Of a stretch of DNA of 64,000 bases, positions 54,540-62,257 are shown piece after piece. Position 1 is the stretch's first letter; every line of letters starts with the position of its first letter. Below the pieces are notes generated by a model. The model was not told where the DNA came from. It did not search any database and saw only the letters and a program-made list of their open reading frames with translations. The position numbers were made by a program, and so were the translations under genes. Source of the DNA: Nonomuraea rubra (GTDB taxonomy: Bacteria > Actinomycetota > Actinomycetes > Streptosporangiales > Streptosporangiaceae); assembly GCF_014207985.1 (NCBI RefSeq), contig NZ_JACHMI010000001.1, positions 913,001-977,000 of the forward strand, written 5' to 3'.

Positions 54540-54839
54540 ATGTTCCGTCGCATCACCAGGAAGCGGCGCTCGGCGCCCACGCTCGCGGGCATCAGCCTCG
54601 AGGAGGAGCTGGCCCTCATCCGGGTCGAGCTCATGTACGGCCTGCGCGTCAACCGCGAGGCGTACCTCCGCAGGAAGGTGGACGAGCGCGTCGAGATGGC
54701 GTCGCGCATGCGCGAGCGCGAGCCCGCCGAGATGCTGGCCGATCTCCGGGGCTCGCTGGAGCGCTCGGTGCGGCCGACGGTCGTGGACCTGCACAGCCGC
54801 CGTCAGGCGCGGACGAGCCAGGACCCCGAGCCGGCCTGA
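54540..54839 (+). CDS. Small helical hypothetical protein, 99 aa
   Basis: ATG 54540 follows GGGAGGCCCTC. The product starts with a basic stretch (MFRRITRKRRSA), then a long charged helix (SLEEELALIRVELMYGLRVN, REAYLRRKVDERVEMASRMRERE) and a disordered end. No family recognised. It could bind nucleic acid or act as a small scaffold; this is speculation. The upstream interlocked repeats may regulate it. Confidence 0.65.
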   Translation: MFRRITRKRRSAPTLAGISLEEELALIRVELMYGLRVNREAYLRRKVDERVEMASRMREREPAEMLADLRGSLERSVRPTVVDLHSRRQARTSQDPEPA

Positions 54840-55169
54840 CGATCCGCAGCCGATTCCGACCCATGCCGATTCCGCAGGTCGAGACAGGTCCATGCCTGTT
54901 TTGGACAGGAATCCATGGCTGCCGCGCTATGCGATTTTAGGCGTCTGGCCTGGTCAAAAGGCGATTCCAACGGGAACTGACAGGAATCGGCACTGTGGCC
55001 TGTCATGCGGGCCCGGTTTGCCGGTGGGGAGGGTCATGCCGCAGCATGGGCGTGGCTTTCTCGGAACAATGGCGGAGACCGGATAGGGTGACTACTTCAC
55101 CGCGGATGATGGGGATCGGCAACGGACGACACCGCGCCAGCCGGGGGGATCGGCGCGAGCGGAGGCGTG
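54840..55169. other. 330-bp intergenic region with GGAATC/GATTCC repeats
   Basis: Five copies of GGAATC or its complement lie at 54852, 54868, 54908, 54963 and 54983, two of them forming an inverted repeat (CGATTCC at 54962-54968, GGAATCG at 54983-54989). ACAGG/CCTGT also forms a small palindrome near 54885-54900. TAGGGT at 55084-55089 is a possible -10 for the transfer-like operon that starts at 55170. No gene is seen. Confidence 0.5.
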
Positions 55170-56186
55170 ATGGCTCGTAGGTCTACCGTCCAGCACGATC
55201 CTCGGATCGCTGACGGGCCCGGGCTTTCCGCAACCCTGGACACGGCCGACTTCGAGGCGCCGCCGCCCCGCAGGCCGCGGCGCGGCGGCTGGTCGGGTGG
55301 CGGCGGACGATGGCTGGTGTGGACGGGCCGCATCATTCTCTGGGCGCTTATCGTGGTTATCGTGGTGAATGGGATTCGTGCCCCATTTGAGCGGTTTACG
55401 CAGCAAGAGCCTGCTTCGTCCAATGTTGCCGCGCAGGTCGACAAGGGATTCCCCACTGACGGCGGCATGGCGTTCGCCGCCCAGTTCGCTGGGGTTTATC
55501 TGAATTTCAGCCCGGAGGACGCGGCCAGCAGGTCGAGCAAGCTCGCGGCGTTCCTGGCCGAGGGCATGGACGCGCAGATGGGCTGGGACGGCTACGGCAA
55601 GCTGGCGGCGGTCGCCGTCCAGCCGTACGACATCGAGGCGAGCGACGCCCACAACGCCGTGGTCAGCGTGGCGTTCCAGTCGGGCCCGCGCCGGATGCTG
55701 CTGTCGGTGCCGATCTACTACTCCGGCGACGACGCCGGACGGCGCTTCGTCGTGGCGGGCCGCCCGGCGATCCTGCCCGCACCGGCCCCGGCCGACCTTC
55801 CCCAGGTGGCCGCGCCGGAGACCGACGACGCCGCGGCAGCCGAGCTCAAGCCCCAGCTGGAGGGCTTCTTCAAGGAATACGCGTCCGGTGACGCGGCGGG
55901 GCTGCAGCGCTACGTCGCCGCGGGCAGGAGCCTGCCCAGCTTCGGCGGCGCGTTCGCGTTCTCGCAGCTCAAGGAAGTCGTGGTGCCTGTGGGGGGTGCC
56001 ACCAGAGAGATCCAGGCGGTCGTGGTGTGGGCCGTGCCCAGCGGCGACGCCCCGCCCACTCCCAACGCCACCGACCCGGCGGCGGTCGGCGGCACGCTGG
56101 AGCAGGTCTACCGCCTGACCGTGGAAAAGCAGGGCGACAAGTGGTTCGTCGCCGACATCCGCGGTGGCGGCCGCGTCGTTGGATAG
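55170..56186 (+). CDS. TcpC-family conjugation-type protein (VirB8-like)
   Basis: ATG 55170 follows GGAGGC; the GTG just before it is less well spaced. The 338-aa protein has a cytoplasmic Arg/Pro/Gly-rich N-terminus, one transmembrane helix (about 48-70, WTGRIILWALIVVIVVNGI), and two tandem extracytoplasmic NTF2-like domains (about 80-190 and 205-335; ending VEKQGDKWFVADIRGG). This is the TcpC layout of Gram-positive conjugation systems, where it is a VirB8-like scaffold at the membrane. First gene of the cluster. Confidence 0.82.
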   Translation: MARRSTVQHDPRIADGPGLSATLDTADFEAPPPRRPRRGGWSGGGGRWLVWTGRIILWALIVVIVVNGIRAPFERFTQQEPASSNVAAQVDKGFPTDGGMAFAAQFAGVYLNFSPEDAASRSSKLAAFLAEGMDAQMGWDGYGKLAAVAVQPYDIEASDAHNAVVSVAFQSGPRRMLLSVPIYYSGDDAGRRFVVAGRPAILPAPAPADLPQVAAPETDDAAAAELKPQLEGFFKEYASGDAAGLQRYVAAGRSLPSFGGAFAFSQLKEVVVPVGGATREIQAVVVWAVPSGDAPPTPNATDPAAVGGTLEQVYRLTVEKQGDKWFVADIRGGGRVVG

Positions 56187-56231
56187 AGGCACGGCCGCGC
56201 CGCTGATCGGTACCCCCCGGGAGGACAAGAA

Positions 56232-56519
56232 GTGACCTTGAAGACAGTAATGCTCACCTTGATCGAGATGTCGCCGACACCGACCCCGGTGTCCACCGGC
56301 ATCGACACCGGAGGGCTCGCCAACTTCCTGCGCGCGTTCTTCGCCCCGTTGTTCCTGGTCGTCGTCTCCGTGGTCGCGCTGTTCTTCCTCTTCACCCGCG
56401 AGATCACGCGGTTCGTGCAGTTCCTGATCCTGGCCGTGGCCATCGGAGTGATCTTCTACGTGCCCAACATCATCGAGGTGACAGCGCGGGCGATCGCGGG
56501 CGCACTGGGCATCAGATAA
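56232..56519 (+). CDS. Small two-helix membrane protein of the transfer cluster
   Basis: A 95-aa protein (GTG start after GGGAGGACAAGAA) with a short polar N-terminal part (SPTPTPVSTGIDTGG) and two strong transmembrane segments (LFLVVVSVVALFFLFT and FVQFLILAVAIGVIFYVPNI). Size and position suit a TcpD/VirB2/VirB3-like component. No specific family claimed. Confidence 0.75.
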   Translation: MTLKTVMLTLIEMSPTPTPVSTGIDTGGLANFLRAFFAPLFLVVVSVVALFFLFTREITRFVQFLILAVAIGVIFYVPNIIEVTARAIAGALGIR

Positions 56520-56573
56520 GGGTTGAGACCGCTTCGCGGCGGTCATGAACGAGCGGGTGGAGAGGAGGACCGT

Positions 56574-59500
56574 GTGGACCTGCCCACGTATACGAACATC
56601 TGGCGGATAGAGAAGCGGCTGTACAAGCTGTACGACCTACGGCTGCCGATGCCGCTGCCCATCGTCTGGATCGGCGTGTTCGTCGGGGTGTTCGTCCCGT
56701 GGTCGCTCCTGCTGGTCCTGGTGGGCGTGCCGGTGGAGATGCCCTGGCACGTGCTGTTCCTGGTGCCGCCGGGCATCGTGACGTGGTTGTCCACCCGTCC
56801 CGTCATCGAGGGCAAGCGGCTCACCGAGCTGCTCGAATCGCAGCTCCGCTACCTGGGCCAGCCGAAGGCGTGGTACCGCATGGCGCCCAGCTCGGAGCCC
56901 GAGACCGTCACGTTCTCCGGCCGCGTCTGGCGCACCGGCCCCGCCCGCGCCAAGTCGAAGGCGCCCCGCAAGGCCCGCCAGCCGCAGCGCAGGCGCGAGG
57001 CCCAGCGGATCACCGGGCCCCGCCAGGTCCGCCCCGCGGTCGCCGCCGCCGCTGCCGCCGCCTCCCAGGCGCCCGTCGCCGAGCCGCCCGCCCGTACGGG
57101 CTGGGGCAGCCGCCGCGGCGCCGCGCCCGCCCTCAAGGGCCGGGTACGCCAGGGAGCCGCGCCCCCGGCATCTGGGACCACGGGTGGGCCGGAGTGGCGT
57201 GAGAAGGGGGTCTCAGGCGGCTCTGGGGGGCGTCGGGAGCGGCCGGTGTCGCTTCTGGACGAGGCTGTCGGCACGGCGCACCCGCCGGCCGAGACGACCG
57301 GCCCTCGCTCCGGATCCGGTGGGCGCGAGGCTGTGGCACCGGTCCCCGGGCTGGACGAGCGCGCAACGAGCATCGCCGGCGGTTCCGCCGGCGAAACCGC
57401 CGGCGAAGCAGGCGGACGCGAGATCGCCGGCCAGGAGGCCGCTACCGCCGGTCAAGGAGCCGCTGCCGCACGCGAGATCGCCGGCGGATATGACGACGGG
57501 GCGGCGGACGACGCTCGTGCGCGGCGTGCGTTGGAGCAGGCGCAGGAGACGGGCGCCGCGGTGGATCGCGGCTCGGAGCTTACGAGCGGCCCGGAGCTTA
57601 CGGGCGGCTCAGATTTGGGCGGCTCGGGCCTCTTGGGTGCGCACGCGGAGATGAGCGCGGAGGCGGTGGCCGCGCGCGAGGCGAGCGTGCCGATCAAGAC
57701 GGCGGAGAGCCGCAAGCCCGCGGCGGGCAAGCCCATCGACACGGAGGCGCTGCGGCGGTTGCGACGGCTCGCGGCCAGCGCCGACGCCCCCGCCGACGCT
57801 CCGGGACGGGCCGAGGGCGTGGTGCGCCGGGGGCCGTCGGCCCGGGGTGAGGACGAGGTCGCCAGGGACCAGCACAGGAAGGGCCAGCCGCCGCGGCTGG
57901 CCCAGGGCGGGCTGGTGCTGCCCGGCACCCAGCGGGTCTGGCCCCCGCTCAACCCCAACGCCAAGCCCCAGCCCCGCCCTGCCGCCCCCGCGACGCCCGA
58001 CGCTCCAGCGGACCGGCCCGAGAACCCCGGCGAGAACCACGGCGAGAACCCCGGCGACCGCGCGCCGGAAGCCGCTCCGGTGGAGACGGCTGTGGGCGAT
58101 GTGCCGGGCTCGGATGAGGTGCCGCAGGACGTCGCGCCGGACGCGCCCGCCGAGGTGGTCGCCGGGGAGAGCGGCGGCACTCAGGGGCCGGGACCGGTGA
58201 TGGCTGACGAGCCCGTCGCGGTGACAGGCGACGACGGCGAAACGGTAACGGGCGAAGGCAGCGGGACGGCTGCGGGTGACGGTAGCGCCGTGGTGACCCG
58301 CGACGATGGCGGGACGGCTGCGGGTGACGGTAGCGCCGTGGTGACCCGCGAAGACGGCGGGACTGCCGCGGGTGACGGTAGCGCCGTGGTGACCGGCGAC
58401 GGCAGCGGGACCGCAGCGGGCGATGACAGCGCCACGGAGACAGGCGACCGCGGTGCCACGACCGCGGAGGCCGGCATCGCGCCGGTGGCGGGCGAGCCCC
58501 GCGACAAGGTGGCAGGTGACCGCGCGCCGACGACCGAGGAACCCCCCGCGGTGCCCGAGCGCAGCGCGCCGACGCCGCGCGACCGTGAGGCGACCCGCGC
58601 GAGCGAGGCGGCCAGCGAGCGCAGGAGCGCCCACGGGCGCGAGGCGGCGAGCGCCCAGGGCGCGGCCGTGCGGGGCGGCGGCGCGGTTCAGGAGTCGCGT
58701 GAGCCGGCCGGTGAGCGGGGTGGGCGGGCTGGGGAGAGTGTGGCGCCCGTGCCGGTGCCGAGGCCGGGTGAGGGCAGGGTGCGCAGGGTCGAGTCCGTGG
58801 TGGGCAGGGACTCCGGCGGCTGGCGCCGCATCGCGCAGGTCGTCGTCGGCGGCGGCGGGGTCCGTACCGACGGGTCGGAGATCGACGAGGCGCGGGCCAG
58901 GGCCGTGTTCGCGGGCGGCCGGCGGGTCGTCGTGCTGGGCTGCACCGGCGGAGCCGGGCAGACCACGACGGCGCTCATGCTGGGTCACACCTTCGCCCAG
59001 GTACGCGACGACAGGGTCGTGGCCGTCGACGCCAACACCGGCGGCGGCACGCTGACCAGCAAGATCCAGCCGGAGACCCCTGAGACCCTGACGTCGTTGC
59101 TGTCGGGGCTCGACCGGGTCAGCGGCTATCTCACCATGCGGGGTTACACCACGCGGACCGCCTCCGGGCTAGAGGTGATCAGCGCGGACACCGACGCGGG
59201 CGCCGAGCAGCGTCTCGCGGACCGGTCCTTCTTCTCCGACCACCGGCTCGGCGAATCCATGCGCCTGCTCGACCGCCACTACAAGCTGGCCGTCATCGAC
59301 CCGGCCGCCGCCCTGGCGGCCAGGTTGCTGCCGTACGCGGACCAGCTCGTCCTGGTGGTTCCGGCGAGCGAGGAGGCGCCGGAGGCGGTGGCGATGACGT
59401 ACGAGTGGCTCGACGGGCACGGCTGCGCGGAGCTGCGCAGGCGGGCGGTGATGGTGGTCAACGGCGTCAGCAGGCGTTCGATGACCGACGTCGAGCAGGC

Positions 59501-59732
59501 GGAGTCGGTGGCCAGAGGCAGGTGCCGGGCCATCGTCAGGGTCCCCTGGGAGGACGATCTGGCGCCCGGCGGCGCCGAGGTCGTCGATCCCGGGCAGTTG
59601 CGCGCGGCCGGGCGGCGGGCCTATCTGGCCCTCGCCGGTGTCGTGGTCGCGGGCTTCGCGGCACAGACCGTACGGACGAGCGAAGAGGAGTTGGCGAGTG
59701 ACCCCCCGGGCACGAGAATCGGTGAGCGTTAA
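56574..59732 (+). CDS. TcpE-like domain fused to a MinD/ParA-type ATPase through a long disordered linker
   Basis: GTG 56574 follows AGGAGG. Parts of this 1052-aa protein: residues 1-115 are TcpE/PrgI-like (PTYTNIWRIEKRLYKLYDLR, two transmembrane helices at about 23-65, then EGKRLTELLESQLRYLG); about 116-745 is a low-complexity linker of Ala, Gly, Glu, Asp, Arg and Pro with four 16-residue tandem repeats; about 770-1035 is a MinD/ParA/SIMIBI ATPase with VVVLGCTGGAGQTTTAL, VVAVDANTGGG and LAVIDPAAALA. The P-loop has Gln where the conserved Lys is expected (GAGQTT), and no signature Lys, so hydrolysis may be weak or absent. The fusion tethers an ATPase-like domain to the secretion membrane complex. 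Confidence 0.82.
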   Translation: MDLPTYTNIWRIEKRLYKLYDLRLPMPLPIVWIGVFVGVFVPWSLLLVLVGVPVEMPWHVLFLVPPGIVTWLSTRPVIEGKRLTELLESQLRYLGQPKAWYRMAPSSEPETVTFSGRVWRTGPARAKSKAPRKARQPQRRREAQRITGPRQVRPAVAAAAAAASQAPVAEPPARTGWGSRRGAAPALKGRVRQGAAPPASGTTGGPEWREKGVSGGSGGRRERPVSLLDEAVGTAHPPAETTGPRSGSGGREAVAPVPGLDERATSIAGGSAGETAGEAGGREIAGQEAATAGQGAAAAREIAGGYDDGAADDARARRALEQAQETGAAVDRGSELTSGPELTGGSDLGGSGLLGAHAEMSAEAVAAREASVPIKTAESRKPAAGKPIDTEALRRLRRLAASADAPADAPGRAEGVVRRGPSARGEDEVARDQHRKGQPPRLAQGGLVLPGTQRVWPPLNPNAKPQPRPAAPATPDAPADRPENPGENHGENPGDRAPEAAPVETAVGDVPGSDEVPQDVAPDAPAEVVAGESGGTQGPGPVMADEPVAVTGDDGETVTGEGSGTAAGDGSAVVTRDDGGTAAGDGSAVVTREDGGTAAGDGSAVVTGDGSGTAAGDDSATETGDRGATTAEAGIAPVAGEPRDKVAGDRAPTTEEPPAVPERSAPTPRDREATRASEAASERRSAHGREAASAQGAAVRGGGAVQESREPAGERGGRAGESVAPVPVPRPGEGRVRRVESVVGRDSGGWRRIAQVVVGGGGVRTDGSEIDEARARAVFAGGRRVVVLGCTGGAGQTTTALMLGHTFAQVRDDRVVAVDANTGGGTLTSKIQPETPETLTSLLSGLDRVSGYLTMRGYTTRTASGLEVISADTDAGAEQRLADRSFFSDHRLGESMRLLDRHYKLAVIDPAAALAARLLPYADQLVLVVPASEEAPEAVAMTYEWLDGHGCAELRRRAVMVVNGVSRRSMTDVEQAESVARGRCRAIVRVPWEDDLAPGGAEVVDPGQLRAAGRRAYLALAGVVVAGFAAQTVRTSEEELASDPPGTRIGER
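58263..58454 (+). repeat. Four 48-bp tandem coding repeats
   Basis: The unit encodes GTAAGDGSAVVTRDDG. Copies at 58263-58310, 58311-58358 and 58359-58406 are near-identical in DNA; a fourth (58407-58454) is diverged, and looser versions precede. They keep the frame of the linker and are a site for length variation. Confidence 0.85.
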
Positions 59733-59779
59733 GTGAACAAGCGAGCAGGTCTGGCCCGTTCATGCGCCGAGGGGGCGGC

Positions 59780-62257
59780 ATGAGCAGGGCGTCCCGAGCG
59801 CACCAGCGCCTCGCGGTCCGCTACTTCGACGACCGCGTCCTGCTCACAGACACCTGCGCATGGGCGTACTTCCGCCTCCCGACGGTCAGCTACGAGTTCG
59901 TCACGCCGGAAGAGCGTGAGGCGCTGGCCACCAACATCACGATCGCGCTGGCGGCGATCAGGATGCCCGACGCCGAGGTCCACCTGAGGGTGGCGCACCG
60001 CACGTACCCCGCCGCGGAGTGGGCCATGGCGCTGAACGCCACGTCCGACGAGGGGCCAGGCTGGCGCGACTACCTGGAGGAGATGTACCGGCACGTCTGG
60101 GCCAAGGACTTCTGGACCAAGGAGGTCTACCTCGGCGTACGGCTCGGCCCGCGCGGCAAGCAGCTCGGCAGCGGCGTGCTGTCCCAGCTCTTCGGCTTCT
60201 ACCAGAAGACGGAGAAGGCGCTGGGCATGGAGGACGACCACGTGCCCGACAGCGAGATCGGGCGGTGGACCGAGCAGGCCGAACGGCTCGGCAGGGCGCT
60301 CGCGTCGAGCGCCCTGTACGCCCGTCACGCCACCTCGGTCGAGGTGGCGTGGTTGTTCCAGCACGCGGCCGCCGGCTCGGCGGGGGATCCGGCGCCGTCG
60401 GCGAGCCCGCGCAGGCGCTGGGGCAGGGGCGAGATCGAGTCGCTGGTGGAGGGCGAGATCCACAACGGCAGGTCGCTGCTGCGGATCGTGCAGCCCCAGG
60501 GCGACTCGTACGTGGCGTACCTGTCGTTCGCGCGGTTCCCCGACCTGATGCCGTTCCCGGACGGCGAGCCGTGGATGCACTTCGCCGACCAGTTGCCGTT
60601 CCCGGTGGAGGTGTCGTCGCGGATGCGGCTGATCCCGCCGGTGAAGGCGTCCAAGGACGTGGCGCGCAAGCTGGCGCACGCCCGCGACATGGACCACCAC
60701 ATCCGCGAGGCGGGCGCGGAGGCGCCGCTGGCGCTGGCGGAGCAGATCGACGCGGCCCGCATGCTGGAGCACGGCATCACCAAGGAACGGCTGCCCTTCG
60801 TGTACGGCTGGCACCGCCTGATCGTCTCGGCCCCCACCGAGGACATCTGCGTGCAGCGGGTGGAGGCGGTGGTCGAGCACTACCGCGACATGGGCATCGA
60901 CGTGGTGAACTCGACCGGCGACCAGTTCTCGCTGTTCTGCGAGTCGCTGCCGGGCGAGAAGGTTCGCATGAACGCCTACGCCCAGCGCCAGCCCCTGCGG
61001 ACGATCGCGGGCGGCATGTCCACGGCCACGGTCGATCTGGGCGACCGGCTGGGTGAGGGCAGCGAGGGCTGGCTGGGCCCGTACATCGGCGAGACGGTCG
61101 GCAGGGCGCGCAGCATCGTGCACTTCGACCCGCTGGTGGCGGCGACCCGCAACCGGCCGACCGCCATCGCGATCACCGGCGAGCCGGGCGGCGGAAAGAC
61201 CACGCTCGCGCTACTGATGATCTACCAGATGGCGCTGCGCGGCGTGACGGTCGCGGTGATCGACCCGAAGGGCGACGCGGAGTCGCTGGTGCAGCTCCTG
61301 GAGAAGCGGGGGCGCAAGGCCCGCGTGATCCCGCTGGGCTCGGCCGCGCCGGGGCTGCTGGACCCGTTCTCGTTCGGCGACGACATCGCGGCGAAGAAGA
61401 CGATGGCGACCGAGACGTTGCGGCTGCTGCTGCCCCGCATGTCGGAGGAGCGCGAGTCGGCGATGATCCAGGCGGTGGCGGCGGTGTCCAACGGCGAGGA
61501 TCCCTCGCTGGGCAAGGTCGTCGACTTCCTGGAGCAGGCCGACGACCCCGCCTCGAAGAACCTCGGCGCGGTGCTGCGCTCGATGTCGGAGATGCACCTG
61601 GCCAGGCTCTGCTTCGACCCCTCCGGTGGCGACCAGATCGACTCGGAGGGGTGGACGACCGTGTTCACGCTCGGCGGGCTGACGCTGCCGGACGTGACCA
61701 CGGGCAGGGAGGACTACTCCTACGAGCAGCGGCTGTCGGTGGCCCTGCTCTACCTGGTGTCCCAGTTCGCGCGCAGGCTGATGAACGGCCTCGACCGGCG
61801 CGCCCCCAAGGCGATCTTCCTGGACGAGGCGTGGGCGATCACCTCCACGCCCGAGGGCGCCAAGCTGGTGCCCGAGGTCAGCCGGATGGGCCGCTCCCGC
61901 AACACCGCTCTGGTGCTGGTCTCGCAGAACGCGGGAGACCTGCTCAACGAGCAGGTGACCAACTGCCTGTCGTCCGTCTTCGCGTTCAGGTCCACGGAAC
62001 GGGTGGAAGTGGACCACGTCATGTCCCTGCTCGGGGTGGAGCCGTCGGAGGAGCACAAGGCCGTGCTGCGCTCGCTGGGCAACGGCGAATGCGTATTCCG
62101 CGATCTGGATGGCAGGGCGGGCCGGATCGGAGTAGACCTGATCTCCGAGGAACTTCTCCGCTGGCTCGACACGAACCCGACGCACGACAAACCCGGCGCC
62201 GCCGGGCATGATGATCATCAAGGGGGCGTGGGCAGGGCGCAGGAGGTACGGTCATGA
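59780..62257 (+). CDS. VirB4-like conjugation/secretion ATPase (TcpF-type)
   Basis: ATG 59780 is chosen because GAGGGGGCGG precedes it. The 825-aa protein has an N-terminal VirB4/TcpF region (about 1-420) and a HerA/FtsK-type ATPase domain with Walker A GEPGGGKTT (G467-T475, K473), VAVIDPKGDAESL, Walker B AIFLDEAW (D682, E683) and the sensor-like ALVLVSQNAGDLL. VirB4 ATPases power assembly of type IV systems and substrate transport. The stop overlaps the TrbL-like start (ATGA). Intact motifs suggest an active system. Confidence 0.9.
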   Translation: MSRASRAHQRLAVRYFDDRVLLTDTCAWAYFRLPTVSYEFVTPEEREALATNITIALAAIRMPDAEVHLRVAHRTYPAAEWAMALNATSDEGPGWRDYLEEMYRHVWAKDFWTKEVYLGVRLGPRGKQLGSGVLSQLFGFYQKTEKALGMEDDHVPDSEIGRWTEQAERLGRALASSALYARHATSVEVAWLFQHAAAGSAGDPAPSASPRRRWGRGEIESLVEGEIHNGRSLLRIVQPQGDSYVAYLSFARFPDLMPFPDGEPWMHFADQLPFPVEVSSRMRLIPPVKASKDVARKLAHARDMDHHIREAGAEAPLALAEQIDAARMLEHGITKERLPFVYGWHRLIVSAPTEDICVQRVEAVVEHYRDMGIDVVNSTGDQFSLFCESLPGEKVRMNAYAQRQPLRTIAGGMSTATVDLGDRLGEGSEGWLGPYIGETVGRARSIVHFDPLVAATRNRPTAIAITGEPGGGKTTLALLMIYQMALRGVTVAVIDPKGDAESLVQLLEKRGRKARVIPLGSAAPGLLDPFSFGDDIAAKKTMATETLRLLLPRMSEERESAMIQAVAAVSNGEDPSLGKVVDFLEQADDPASKNLGAVLRSMSEMHLARLCFDPSGGDQIDSEGWTTVFTLGGLTLPDVTTGREDYSYEQRLSVALLYLVSQFARRLMNGLDRRAPKAIFLDEAWAITSTPEGAKLVPEVSRMGRSRNTALVLVSQNAGDLLNEQVTNCLSSVFAFRSTERVEVDHVMSLLGVEPSEEHKAVLRSLGNGECVFRDLDGRAGRIGVDLISEELLRWLDTNPTHDKPGAAGHDDHQGGVGRAQEVRS

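Noticed and set aside
58263..58454. CRISPR or minisatellite outside a gene
   Set aside because: The repeats are a multiple of three, in frame and inside a long coding sequence.
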